Shown here: positions 1 to 12,001 of the stretch, piece after piece
How the letters are laid out: every line of letters starts with the position of its first letter
Position numbering within the stretch: the first letter of the stretch is position 1
NCBI GenBank assembly: GCA_029718625.1
Contig: JAINUF010000027.1
Span: forward strand, 2,154,676-2,218,675
Direction: 5' to 3'
Source: Synaphobranchus kaupii
Taxonomy: Eukaryota > Chordata > Actinopteri > Anguilliformes > Synaphobranchidae
DNA: 64,000 nt
Notes under the pieces: generated by a model
Seen by the model: the letters and a program-made list of their open reading frames with translations, nothing else
What the model was told of the DNA's origin: nothing
Database searches by the model: none
Made by a program: the position numbers and the translations under genes

Positions 1-815
1 GTGTCACAGCTCAGAACAGCACCAGCACCAGTGCCACAACTCAGGACAGCACCAGCAGAGGCACCAGCAGTGCCACAGCTCAGAACAGCACCAGCAGAGG
101 CACCAGCAGTGCCACAGCTCAGAACAGCACCAGTGCCACAGCTCATAACAGCACCAGCAGAGGCACCAGCAGTGCCACAGCTCAGAACGGCACCAGCACC
201 AGTGCCACAGCTCAGAACAGCACCAGCAGAGGCACCAGCAGTGCCACAGCTCAGAACGGCACCAGCACCAGTGCCACAGCTCAGAACAGCACCAGCAGAG
301 GGACCAGCAGTGCCACAGCTCAGAACGGCACCAGCACCAGTGCCACAGCTCAGAACAGCACCAGCAGAGGGACCAGCAGTAGTGCCACAGCTCAGAACAG
401 CACCAGCAGAGGCACCAGCAGTGCCACAGCTCAGAACAGCACCAGCAGAGGCACCAGCACCAGTGCCACAGCTCAGAACAGCACCAGCAGAGGCACCAGC
501 AGTGCCACAGCTCAGAACGGCACCAGCACCAGTGCCACAGCTCAGAACAGCACCAGCAGAGGGACTAGCAGTAGTGCCACAGCTCAGAAAAGCACCAGCA
601 GAGGCACCAGCAGTGCCACAGCTCAGAACAGCACCAGCAGAGGCACCAGCAGTGCCACAGCTCAGAAAAGCACCAGCAGAGGCACCAGCACCAGTGCCAC
701 AGCTCAGAACAGCACCAGCAGAGGCACCAGCAGTGCCACAGCTCAGAACAGCACCAGCACCTGTGCCACAGCTCAGAACAGCAGCAGCACCAGTGCCAGA
801 GCTCAAAACAGCAGC
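1..815. repeat. Minisatellite block, left edge of window
   Basis: About 20 contiguous minisatellite modules with no tail; the array clearly starts left of the window. The first module reads GTGTCACAG instead of GTGCCACAG. The block ends with the GTGCCAGAGCTCAAAACAGC form that precedes nearly every LINE tail. No gene is seen. Confidence 0.9.
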
Positions 816-1063
816 ATTACATTACATTACATTACATTACATTCATTTAGCAGACGCTTTTATCCAAAGCGACGTACAGTAAGTGCATACAGAGAAATCA
901 TCAAGATCACTACAGAACAGACAAAGCACATCCTTCCCATAATGTAGCAGCTATCCCTAGCAATGAACGTCGACTGTAGTTCACAGTAAGCTCTGGGCAA
1001 ATCAGCAACACCACACTTCCATTCCAAATACTATTATAAACAATAATAAACAGACAGGAAAAC
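816..1063 (-). mobile_element. L2-type LINE 3' tail, copy 1 (reference copy)
   Basis: Read on the minus strand this is a short 5'-truncated LINE fragment. The perfect stem-loop CGCTTTTATCCAAAGCG (plus-strand text, 855-871) gives an RNA stem CGCUUU/AAAGCG with loop GGAUA. It is followed by GTCTGCTAAATGAA and five TGTAA repeats (816-840 on the plus strand as ATTAC). Stem, loop and TGTAA tail are the known 3' end of UnaL2-type L2 LINEs and their partner SINEs, which the LINE reverse transcriptase recognises. About 175 bp of upstream sequence up to 1063 is unassigned; I see no pol III A/B box, so a truncated LINE fits better than a SINE. ACAGCAGC lies on both sides (808-815 and 1064-1071), a possible target-site duplication. 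An 875-bp minisatellite block follows. Confidence 0.75.
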
Positions 1064-1938
1064 ACAGCAGCACCAGTGCCACAGCTCAGAACAGCACCAG
1101 CACCAGTGCCACAGCTCAGAACAGCACCAGCACCAGTGCCACAACTCAGGACAGCACCAGCAGAGGCACCAGCAGTGCCACAGCTCAGAACAGCACCAGC
1201 AGAGGCACCAGCAGTGCCACAGCTCAGAACAGCACCAGTGCCACAGCTCATAACAGCACCAGCAGAGGCACCAGCAGTGCCACAGCTCAGAACAGCACCA
1301 GCAGAGGCACCAGCAGTGCCACAGCTCAGAACGGCACCAGCACCAGTGCCACAGCTCAGAACAGCACCAGCAGAGGGACTAGCAGTAGTGCCACAGCTCA
1401 GAACAGCACCAGCAGAGGCACCAGCAGTGCCACAGCTCAGAACAGCACCAGCAGAGGCACCAGCAGTGCCACAGCTCAGAAAAGCACCAGCAGAGGCACC
1501 AGCACCAGTGCCACAGCTCAGAACAGCACCAGCAGAGGCACCAGCAGTGCCACAGCTCAGAACAGCACCAGCAGAGGCACCAGCAGTGCCACAGCTCAGA
1601 ACAGCACCAGCAGAGGGACCAGCAGTGCCACAGCTCAGAACGGCACCAGCACCAGTGCCACAGCTCAGAACAGCACCAGCAGAGGGACTAGCAGTAGTGC
1701 CACAGCTCAGAACAGCACCAGCAGAGGCACCAGCAGTGCCACAGCTCAGAACAGCACCAGCAGAGGCACCAGCAGTGCCACAGCTCAGAAAAGCACCAGC
1801 AGAGGCACCAGCACCAGTGCCACAGCTCAGAACAGCACCAGCAGAGGCACCAGCAGTGCCACAGCTCAGAACAGCACCAGCACCTGTGCCACAGCTCAGA
1901 ACAGCAGCAGCACCAGTGCCAGAGCTCAAAACAGCAGC

Positions 1939-2186
1939 ATTACATTACATTACATTACATTACATTCATTTAGCAGACGCTTTTATCCAAAGCGACGTAC
2001 AGTAAGTGCATACAGAGAAATCATCAAGATCACTACAGAACAGACAAAGCACATCCTTCCCATAATGTAGCAGCTATCCCTAGCAATGAACGTCGACTGT
2101 AGTTCACAGTAAGCTCTGGGCAAATCAGCAACACCACACTTCCATTCCAAATACTATTATAAACAATAATAAACAGACAGGAAAAC
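1939..2186 (-). mobile_element. L2-type LINE 3' tail, copy 2
   Basis: Five TGTAA repeats, stem-loop at 1978-1994, no private changes seen. An 845-bp block follows (partner blocks of 839 bp after 22220 and 38068). Confidence 0.75.
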
Positions 2187-3031
2187 ACAGCAGCACCAGT
2201 GCCACAGCTCAGAACAGCACCAGCACCAGTGCCACAGCTCAGAACAGCACCAGCACCAGTGCCACAACTCAGGACAGCACCAGCAGAGGCACCAGCAGTG
2301 CCACAGCTCAGAACAGCACCAGCAGAGGCACCAGCAGTGCCACAGCTCAGAACAGCACCAGTGCCACAGCTCATAACAGCACCAGCAGAGGCACCAGCAG
2401 TGCCACAGCTCAGAACGGCACCAGCACCAGTGCCACAGCTCAGAACAGCACCAGCAGAGGCACCAGCAGTGCCACAGCTCAGAACGGCACCAGCACCAGT
2501 GCCACAGCTCAGAACAGCACCAGCAGAGGGACCAGCAGTGCCACAGCTCAGAACGGCACCAGCACCAGTGCCACAGCTCAGAACAGCACCAGCAGAGGGA
2601 CCAGCAGTAGTGCCACAGCTCAGAACAGCACCAGCAGAGGCACCAGCAGTGCCACAGCTCAGAACAGCACCAGCAGAGGCACCAGCACCAGTGCCACAGC
2701 TCAGAACAGCACCAGCAGAGGCACCAGCAGTGCCACAGCTCAGAACGGCACCAGCACCAGTGCCACAGCTCAGAACAGCACCAGCAGAGGCACCAGCAGT
2801 GCCACAGCTCAGAACAGCACCAGCACCAGTGCCACAGCTCAGAACAGCACCAGCAGAGGCACCAGCAGTGCCACAGCTCAGAACAGCACCAGCAGAGGCA
2901 CCAGCACCAGTGCCACAGCTCAGAACAGCACCAGCAGAGGCACCAGCAGTGCCACAGCTCAGAACAGCACCAGCACCTGTGCCACAGCTCAGAACAGCAG
3001 CAGCACCAGTGCCAGAGCTCAAAACAGCAGC

Positions 3032-3269
3032 ATTACATTACATTACATTCATTTAGCAGACGCTTTTATCCAAAGCGACGTACAGTAAGTGCATACAGAG
3101 AAATCATCAAGATCACTACAGAACAGACAAAGCACATCCTTCCCATAATGTAGCAGCTATCCCTAGCAATGAACGTCGACTGTAGTTCACAGTAAGCTCT
3201 GGGCAAATCAGCAACACCACACTTCCATTCCAAATACTATTATAAACAATAATAAACAGTCAGGAAAAC
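3032..3269 (-). mobile_element. L2-type LINE 3' tail, copy 3
   Basis: Three TGTAA repeats, stem-loop at 3061-3077. Private AACAGTCAGG instead of AACAGACAGG near 3256. A 536-bp block with the CACCTGCACC marker follows, matching blocks after 23297 and 39145. Confidence 0.75.
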
Positions 3270-3805
3270 ACAGCAGCACCAGTGCCACAGCTCAGAACAG
3301 CACCTGCACCAGTGCCACAACTCAGGACAGCACCAGCAGAGGCACCAGCAGTGCCACAGCTCAGAACAGCACCAGCAGAGGCACCAGCAGTGCCACAGCT
3401 CAGAACAGCACCAGTGCCACAGCTCAGAACAGCACCAGCAGAGGCACCAGCAGTGCCACAGCTCAGAACAGCACCAGCAGAGGGTCCAGCAGTGCCACAG
3501 CTCAGAACGGCACCAGCACCAGTGCCACAGCTCAGAACAGCACCAGCAGAGGGACTAGCAGTAGTGCCACAGCTCAGAACAGCACCAGCAGAGGCACCAG
3601 CAGTGCCACAGCTCAGAACAGCACCAGCAGAGGCACCAGCAGTGCCACAGCTCAGAAAAGCACCAGCAGAGGCACCAGCACCAGTGCCACAGCTCAGAAC
3701 AGCACCAGCAGAGGCACCAGCAGTGCCACAGCTCAGAACAGCACCAGCACCTGTGCCACAGCTCAGAACAGCAGCAGCACCAGTGCCAGAGCTCAAAACA
3801 GCAGC

Positions 3806-4043
3806 ATTACATTACATTACATTCATTTAGCAGACGCTTTTATCCAAAGCGACGTACAGTAAGTGCATACAGAGAAATCATCAAGATCACTACAGAACAG
3901 ACAAAGCACATCCTTCCCATAATGTAGCAGCTATCCCTAGCAATGAACGTCGACTGTAGTTCACAGTAAGCTCTGGGCAAATCAGCAACACCACACTTCC
4001 ATTCCAAATACTATTATAAACAATAATAAACAGACAGGAAAAC
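3806..4043 (-). mobile_element. L2-type LINE 3' tail, copy 4
   Basis: Three TGTAA repeats, stem-loop at 3835-3851. The following block (823 bp) contains two CAGCTCATAAC modules and runs into the noisy patch; it has no exact-length partner. Confidence 0.75.
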
Positions 4044-4866
4044 ACAGCAGCACCAGTGCCACAGCTCAGAACAGCACCAGCACCAGTGCCACAGCTCAGA
4101 ACAGCACCAGCACCAGTGCCACAACTCAGGACAGCACCAGCAGAGGCACCAGCAGTGCCACAGCTCAGAACAGCACCAGCAGAGGCACCAGCAGTGCCAC
4201 AGCTCAGAACAGCACCAGTGCCACAGCTCATAACAGCACCAGCAGAGGCACCAGCAGTGCCACAGCTCAGAACAGCACCAGCAGAGGCACCAGCACCAGT
4301 GCCACAGCTCAGAACAGCACCAGCAGAGGCACCAGCAGTGCCACAGCTCAGAACAGCACCAGCAGAGGGACCAGCAGTGCCACAGCTCAGAACGGCACCA
4401 GCACCAGTGCCACAGCTCAGAACAGCACCAGCAGAGGGACTAGCAGTAGTGCCACAGCTCAGAACAGCACCAGCAGAGGCACCAGCAGTGCCACAGCTCA
4501 GAACAGCACCAGTGCCACAGCTCATAACAGCACCAGCAGAGGGACCAGCAGTGCCACAGCTCAGAACGGCACCAGCACCAGTGCCACAGCTCAGAACAGC
4601 ACCAGCAGAGGGACTAGCAGTAGTGCCACAGCTCAGAACAGCACCAGCAGAGGCACCAGCAGTGCCACAGCTCAGAACAGCACCAGCAGAGGCACCAGCA
4701 GTGCCACAGCTCAGAAAAGCACCAGCAGAGGCACCAGCACCAGTGCCACAGCTCAGAACAGCACCAGCAGAGGCACCAGCAGTGCCACAGCTCAGAACAG
4801 CACCAGCACCTGTGCCACAGCTCAGAACAGCAGCAGCACCAGTGCCCCAGAGCTCAAACAAGCAGC

Positions 4867-5115
4867 ATTACATTACATTACATTACATTACATTCATTTA
4901 GCAGACGCTTTTATACCAAAGCGACGTACAGTAAGTGCATACAGAGAAATCATCAAGATCACTACAGAACAGACAAAGCACATCCTTCCCATAATGTAGC
5001 AGCTATCCCTAGCAATGAACGTCGACTGTAGTTCACAGTAAGCTCTGGGCAAATCAGCAACACCACACTTCCATTCCAAATACTATTATAAACAATAATA
5101 AACAGACAGGAAAAC
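4867..5115 (-). mobile_element. L2-type LINE 3' tail, copy 5 (in noisy patch)
   Basis: Five TGTAA repeats. An inserted base breaks the loop (TTATACCAAAG near 4912), probably a sequencing error because nearly every other copy is perfect here. An 832-bp noisy block follows. Confidence 0.7.
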
Positions 5116-5947
5116 ACAGCAGCACCAGTGCCACAGCTCAGAACAGCACCAGCACCAGTGCCACAGCTCAGAAACAGCACCAGCACCAGTGCCACAACTC
5201 AGGACAGCACCAGCAGAGGCACCAGCAGTGCCACAGCTCAGAACAGCACCAGCAGAGGCACCAGCAGTTGCCACAGCTCAGAACAGCACCAACAGAGGCA
5301 CCAGCAGTGCCACAGCTCAGAACGGCACCAGCACCAGTGCCACAGCTCAGAGAACAGCACCAGCAGAGGGCACAGCAGGTGCCATAGCTCAGAACGGCAC
5401 CAGCACCAGTGGCACAGCTCAGAACAGCACCAGCAGAGGGACCAGCAGTGCCACAGCTCAGAACGGCACCAGCACCAGTGCCACAGCTCAGAACAGCACC
5501 AGCAGAGGGACCAGCAGTAGTGCCACAGCTCAGAACAGCACCAGCAGAGGCACCAGCAGTGCCACAGCTCAGAACAGCACCAGCAGAGGCACCAGCACCA
5601 GTGCCACAGCTCAGAACAGCACCAGCAGAGGCACCAGCAGTGCCACAGCTCAGAACGGCACCAGCACCAGTGTCCCACAGCTCAGAACAGCACCAGCAGA
5701 GGCACCAGCAGTGCCACAGCTCAGAACAGCACCAGCACCAGTGCCACAGCTCAGAACAGGCACCAGCAGAGGCACCAGCAGTGCCACAGCTCAGAACAGC
5801 ACCAGCAGAGGGCACCAGCACCAGTGCCACAGCTCAGAACAGCACCAGCAGAGGCACCAGCAGTGCCACAGCTCAGAACAGCACCCAGCACCTGTGCCAC
5901 AGCTCAGAACAGCAGCAGGCACCAGTGCCAGAGCTCAAAACAGCAGC

Positions 5948-6187
5948 ATTACATTACATTACATTCATTTAGCAGACGCTTTTATCCAAAGCGACGTACA
6001 GTAAGTGCATACAGAGAAATCATCAAGATCCACTACAGAACAGACAAAGCACATCCTTCCCCATAATGTAGCAGCTATCCCTAGCAATGAACGTCGACTG
6101 TAGTTCACAGTAAGCTCTGGGCAAATCAGCAACACCACACTTCATTCCAAATACTATTATAAACAATAATAAACAGACAGGGAAAAC
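5948..6187 (-). mobile_element. L2-type LINE 3' tail, copy 6 (in noisy patch)
   Basis: Three TGTAA repeats, stem-loop at 5977-5993. Four private indels (GATCCACTAC, TTCCCCATAA, CACTTCATTCC, CAGGGAAAAC) are typical of the patch. An 889-bp noisy block follows. Confidence 0.7.
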
Positions 6188-7076
6188 ACAGCAGCACCAG
6201 TGCCACAGCTCAGAACAGCACCAGCACCAGTGCCACAACTCAGGACAGCACCAGCAGAGGCACCAGCAGTGCCACAGCTCAGAACAGCACCAGCAGAGGC
6301 ACCAGCAGTGCCACAGCTCAGAACAGCACCAGTGCCACAGCTCATAACAGCACCAGCAGAGGCACCAGCAGTGCCACAGCTCAGAACGGCACCAGCACCA
6401 GTGCCACAGCTCAGAACAGCACCAGCAAGAGGCACACAGCAGTGCCACAGCTCAGAACAGCACCAGCACCAGTGCCACAGCTCAGAACAGCACCAGCAGA
6501 GGGACCAGCAGTGCCACAGCTCAGAACGGCACCAGCACCAGTGCCACAGCTCAGAACAGCACCAGCAGAGGGACCAGCAGTAGTTGCCACAGCTCAGAAC
6601 AGCACCAGCAGAGGCACCAGCAGTGCCACAGCTCAGAACAGCACCAGCAGAGGCACCAGCAGTGCCACAGTCTCAGAACGGCACCAGCACCAGTGCCACA
6701 GCTCAGAACAGCACCAGCAGAGGCACCCAGCAGTGCCACAGCTCAGAACAGCACCAGCAGAGGCACCAGCAGTGCCACAGCTCAGAACAGCACCAGCACC
6801 TGTGCCACAGCTCAGAAGAGCAGCAGCACCAGTGCCACAGCTCAGAACAGCACCAGCAGAGGCACCAGCAGTTGCCACAGCTCAGAACAGCACCAGCAGA
6901 GGGCACCAGCAGTGCCACAGCTCAGAAAAGCACCAGCAGAGGCACCAGCACCAGTGCCACAGCTCAGAACAGCACCAGCAGAGGCACCAGCAGTGCCACA
7001 GCTCAGAACAGCACCAGCACCTGTGCCACAGCTCAGAACAGCAGCAGCACCAGTGCCAGAGCTCAAAACAGCAGGC

Positions 7077-7322
7077 ATTACATTAACATTACATTTACAT
7101 TCATTTAGCAGACGCTTTTATCCAAAGCGACGTACAGTAAGTGCATACAGAGAAATCATCAAGATCACTACAGAACAGACAAAGCACATCCTTCCCATAA
7201 TGTAGCAGCTATCCCTAGCAATGAACGTCGACTGTAGTTCACAGTAAGCTCTGGGCAAATCAGCAAACACACACTTCCATTCCAAATACTATTATAAACA
7301 ATAATAAACAGACAGGAAAAAC
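7077..7322 (-). mobile_element. L2-type LINE 3' tail, copy 7 (in noisy patch)
   Basis: The TGTAA tract is broken by extra bases (AACATTACATTTACATT), stem-loop intact at 7113-7129. Private AGCAAACACACAC and an extra A in GGAAAAAC. The shortest block of this part follows (412 bp). Confidence 0.7.
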
Positions 7323-7734
7323 ACAGCAGCACCAGTGCCACAGCTCAGAACAGCACCAGCACCCAGTGCCACAGCTCAGAACAGGCACCAGCACCAGTGC
7401 CACAACTCAGGACAGCACCAGCAGAGGCACCAGCAGTGCCACAGCTCAGAACAGCACCAGCAGAGGCACCAGCAGTGCCACAGCTCAGAACAGCACCAAC
7501 AGAGGCACCAGCAGTGCCACAGCTCAGAACGGCACCAGCACCAGTGCCACAGCTCAGAACAGCACCAGCAGAGGCACCAGCAGTGCCATAGCTCAGAACG
7601 GCACCAGCACCAGTGCCACAGCTCAGAACAGCACCAGCAGAGGGACCAGCAGTGCCACAGCTCAGAACAGCACCAGCACCTGTGCCACAGCTCAGAACAG
7701 CAGCAGCACCAGTGCCAGAGCTCAAAACAGCAGC

Positions 7735-7988
7735 ATTACATTACATTACATTACATTACATTACATTCATTTAGCAGACGCTTTTATCCCAAAGCGACGT
7801 ACAGTAAGTGCATACAGAGAAATCATCAAGATCACTACAGAACAGACAAAGCACATCCTTCCCATAATGTAGCAGCTATCCCTAGCAATGAACGTCGACT
7901 GTAGTTCACAGTAAGCTCTGGGCAAATCAGCAACACCACACTTCCATTCCAAATACTATTATAAACAATAATAAACAGACAGGAAAAC
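7735..7988 (-). mobile_element. L2-type LINE 3' tail, copy 8 (in noisy patch)
   Basis: Six TGTAA repeats; an extra C in the loop region (TTATCCCAAAG near 7787). A 719-bp noisy block follows. Confidence 0.7.
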
Positions 7989-8707
7989 ACAGCAGCACCA
8001 GTGCCACAGCTCAGAACAGCACCCAGCACCAGTGCCAACAGCTCAGGACAGCACCAGCAGAGGCACCAGCAGTGCCACAGCTCAGAACAGCAACCAGTGC
8101 CACAGCTCATAACAGCACCAGCAGAGGCACCAGCAGTGCCACAGCTCAGAACGGCACCAGCACCAGTGCCACAGCTCAGAACAGCACCAGCAGAGGCACC
8201 AGCAGTGCCACAGCTCAGAACGGCACCAGCACCAGTGCCACAGCTCAGAACAGCACCAGCAGAGGGACCAGCAGTAGTGTGCCACAGCTCAGAACAGCAC
8301 CAGCAGAGGCACCAGCAGTGGCCACAGCTCAGAACAGCACCAGCAGAGTGCACCCAGCACCAGTGCCACAGCTCAGAACAGCACCAGCAGAAGGCACCAG
8401 CAGTGCCACAGCTCAGAACGGCACCAGCACCAGTGCCACAGCTCAGAAACAGCACCAGCAGAGGCACCAGCAGTGCCACAGCTCAGAACAGCACCGAGCA
8501 CCAGTGCCACAGCTCAGAACAGCACCAGCAGAGGCACCAGGCAGTGCCACAGCTCAGAACAGCACCAGCAGAGGCACCAGCACCAGTGCCACAGCTCAGA
8601 ACAGCACCAGCAGAGGCACCAGCAGTGCCACAGCTCAGAACAGCACCAGCACCTGTGCCACAGCTCAGAACAGCAGCAGCACCAGTGCCAGAGCTCAAAA
8701 CAGCAGC

Positions 8708-8946
8708 ATTACATTACATTACATTCATTTAGCAGACGCTTTTATCCAAAGCGACGTACAGTAAGTGCATACAGAGAAATCATCAAGATCACTACAGAAC
8801 AGACAAAGCACATCCTTCCCATAATGTAGCAAGCTATCCCTAGCAATGAACGTCGACTGTAATTCACAGTAAGCTCTGGGCAAATCAGCAACACCACACT
8901 TCCATTCCAAATACTATTATAAACAATAATAAACAGACAGGAAAAC
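8708..8946 (-). mobile_element. L2-type LINE 3' tail, copy 9 (in noisy patch)
   Basis: Three TGTAA repeats, stem-loop at 8737-8753. Carries CTGTAATTCAC, shared with the copies at 26275 and 42003, plus an extra A in TAGCAAGC. The long 1273-bp block with the CAGTTTCACAGC marker follows, as it does after 26512 and 42240. Confidence 0.7.
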
Positions 8947-10219
8947 ACAGCAGCACCAGTGCCACAGCTCAGAACAGCACCAGCACCAGTGCCACAACTC
9001 AGGACAGCACCAGCAGAGGCACCAGCAGTTTCACAGCTCAGAACAGCACCAGCAGAGGCACCAGCAGTGCCACAGCTCAGCAACAGCACCAGTGCCACAG
9101 CTCATAACAGCACCAGCAGAGGCACCAGCAGTGCCACAGCTCAGAACGGCACCAGCACCAGTGCCACAGCTCAGAACAGCACCAGCAGAGGCACCAGCAG
9201 TGCCACAGCTCAGAACAGGCACCAGCACCAGTGCCACAGCTCAGAACAGCACCAGCAGAGGGACCCAGCAGTGCCACAGCTCAGAACGGCACCAGCACCA
9301 GTTGCCACAGCTCAGAACAGCACCAGCAGAGGGACCAGCAGTAGTGCCACAGCTCAGAACAGCACCAGCAGAGGCACCAGCAGTGCCACAGCTCAGAACA
9401 GCACCGCAGAGGCACCAGCAGTGCCACAGCTCAGAACAGCACCAGCAGAGGCACCAGCAGTGCCACAGCTCAGAACAGCACCAGTGCCACAGCTCATAAC
9501 AGCACCAGCAGAGGCACCAGCAGTGCCACAGCTCAGAACGGCACCAGCACCAGTGCCACAGCTCAGAACAGCACCAGCAGAGGCACCAGCAGTGCCACAG
9601 CTCAGAACAGCACCAGCACCAGTGCCACAGCTCAGAACAGCACCAGCAGAGGGACCAGCAGTGCCACAGCTCAGAACAGCACCAGTGCCACAGCTCATAA
9701 CAGCACCAGCAGAGGCACCAGCAGTGCCACAGCTCAGAACGGCACCAGCACCAGTGCCACAGCTCAGAACAGCACCAGCAGAGGCACCAGCAGTGCCACA
9801 GCTCAGAACAGCACCAGCACCAGTGCCACAGCTCAGAACAGCACCAGCAGAGGGACCAGCAGTGCCACAGCTCAGAACGGCACCAGCACCAGTGCCACAG
9901 CTCAGAACAGCACCAGCAGAGGGACCAGCAGTAGTGCCACAGCTCAGAACAGCACCAGCAGAGGCACCAGCAGTTGCCACAGCTCAGAACAGCACCAGCA
10001 GAGGGCACCAGCAGTGCCACAGCTCAGAACAGCACCAGCAGAGGCACCAGCACCAGTGCCACAGCTCAGAACAGCACCAGCAGAGGCAACCAGCACCAGT
10101 GCCACAGCTCAGAACAGCACCAGCAGAGCACCAGCAGTGCCACATCTCAGAACACCACCAGCACCTGTGCCACAGCTCAGAACAGCAGCAGCACCAGTGC
10201 CAGAGCTCAAAACAGCAGC

Positions 10220-10467
10220 ATTACATTACATTACATTACATTACATTCATTTAGCAGACGCTTTTATCCAAAGCGACGTACAGTAAGTGCATACAGAGAA
10301 ATCATCAAGATCACTACAGAACAGACAAAGCACATCCTTCCCATAATGTAGCAGCTATCCCTAGCAATGACCGTCGACTGTAGTTCACAGTAAGCTCTGG
10401 GCAAATCAGCAACACCACACTTCCATTCCAAATACTATTATAAACAATAATAAACAGACAGGAAAAC
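10220..10467 (-). mobile_element. L2-type LINE 3' tail, copy 10 (in noisy patch)
   Basis: Five TGTAA repeats, stem-loop at 10259-10275. Carries GACCGTCGAC, shared with copies at 20084, 27781, 35932, 43509 and 44272. A 519-bp block with CAGTACAGCAACAGC follows, matching the blocks after 28028 and 43756. Confidence 0.7.
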
Positions 10468-10986
10468 ACAGCAGCACCAGTGCCACAGCTCAGAAACAGC
10501 ACCAGCACCAGTGCCACAGCTCAGGACAGCACCAGCAGAGGCACCAGCAGTGCCACAGCTCAGTACAGCAACAGCAGAGGCACCAGCACCAGTGCCACAG
10601 CTCAGAACAGCACCAGCAGAAGGCACCAGCAGTGCCACAGCTCAGAACAGCACCAGCAGAGGGACCCAGCAGTGCCACAGCTCAGAACGGCACCAGCACA
10701 GTGCCACAGCTCAGAACAGCACCAGCAGAGGGACTAGCAGTAGTGCCACAGCTCAGAACAGCACCAGCAGAGGCACCAGCAGTGCCACAGCTCAGAACAG
10801 CACCAGCAGAGGCACCAGCAGTGCCACAGCTCAGAAAAGCACCAGCAGAGGCACCAGCACCAGTGCCACAGCTCAGAACAGCACCAGCAGAGGGCACCAG
10901 CAGTGCCACAGCTCAGAAACAGCACCAGCACCTGTGCCACAGCTCAGAACAGCAGCAGCACCAGTGCCAGAGCTCAAAACAGCAGC

Positions 10987-11235
10987 ATTACATTACATTA
11001 CATTACATTACATTCATTTAGCCAGACGCTTTTATCCAAAGCGACGTACAGTAAGTGCATACAGAGAAATCATCAAGGATCACTACAGAACAGACAAAGC
11101 ACATCCTTCCCATAATGTAGCAGCTATCCTAGCAATGAACGTCGACTGTAGTTCACAGTAAGCTCTGGGCAAATCAGCAACACCACACTTCCATTCCAAA
11201 TACTATTATAAACAATAATAAACAGACAGGAAAAC
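10987..11235 (-). mobile_element. L2-type LINE 3' tail, copy 11 (in noisy patch)
   Basis: Five TGTAA repeats, stem-loop at 11027-11043. Three private indels (TTAGCCAGACG, CAAGGATCAC, CTATCCTAGC). A 766-bp block follows; the patch ends within it, near 11435. Confidence 0.7.
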
Positions 11236-12001
11236 ACAGCAGCACCAGTGCCACAGCTCAGAACAGCACCAGCACCAGTGCCACAGCTCAGAACAGCACC
11301 AGCACCAGTGCCACAACTCAGGACAGCACCAGCAGAGGCACCAGCAGTGCCACAGCTCAGAACAGCACCAGCAGAGGCACCCAGCAGTGCCACAGCTCAG
11401 AACAGCACCAGTGCCACAGCTCATAACAGCAACCAGCAGAGGCACCAGCAGTGCCACAGCTCAGAACAGCACCAGCAGAGGCACCAGCAGTGCCACAGCT
11501 CAGAACAGCACCAGCAGAGGCACCAGCAGTGCCACAGCTCAGAAAAGCACCAGCAGAGGCACCAGCACCAGTGCCACAGCTCAGAACAGCACCAGCAGAG
11601 GCACCAGCAGTGCCACAGCTCAGAACAGCACCAGCAGAGGCACCAGCAGTGCCACAGCTCAGAACAGCACCAGCAGAGGGACCAGCAGTGCCACAGCTCA
11701 GAACGGCACCAGCACCAGTGCCACAGCTCAGAACAGCACCAGCAGAGGGACTAGCAGTAGTGCCACAGCTCAGAACAGCACCAGCAGAGGCACCAGCAGT
11801 GCCACAGCTCAGAACAGCACCAGCAGAGGCACCAGCAGTGCCACAGCTCAGAAAAGCACCAGCAGAGGCACCAGCACCAGTGCCACAGCTCAGAACAGCA
11901 CCAGCAGAGGCACCAGCAGTGCCACAGCTCAGAACAGCACCAGCACCTGTGCCACAGCTCAGAACAACAGCAGCACCAGTGCCAGAGCTCAAAACAGCAG
12001 C

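Larger units (their letters stand above)
4845..11435. other. Error-rich (unpolished) sequence patch
   Basis: One-base changes relative to the consensus appear every few tens to hundreds of bases, and most are insertions: GTGCCCCAGAG near 4848, GAAACAGC near 5171, GTTGCC near 5268, CACCCAGC near 5884 and 6726, AGGGAAAAC near 6180. The normally invariant LINE tails are hit too (TTATACCAAAG near 4912, CACTTCATTCC near 6143, GCAAGCTATCC near 8829, CTATCCTAGC near 11123). Such errors are almost absent before 4845 and from 11435 to 47350. This fits raw long-read sequence filling a spot the polishing step could not map. Confidence 0.85.

Noticed and set aside
878..890. ACAGTAAGTGC as a 5' splice donor in every tail
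   Set aside because: A chance match to the donor consensus; no matching acceptor or transcript evidence can be seen.
1045..1050. AATAAA on the plus strand in nearly every tail as a polyadenylation signal
   Set aside because: It sits in a short AT-rich stretch of repeat DNA, with no upstream gene that would use it.
910..1062. Minus-strand peptide containing FIIVYNSIWNG and CPELTVNYSRRS, conserved in every unit
   Set aside because: It is the translated LINE-tail segment and its conservation equals that of the surrounding DNA. I could not match it to an L2 ORF2 C-terminus, so I do not call it a coding remnant.
816..1063. tRNA-derived SINE instead of a LINE fragment
   Set aside because: No A-box or B-box-like promoter was seen on the minus strand upstream of the tail. 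A SINE truncated at its 5' end would look the same, so this is less likely rather than excluded.
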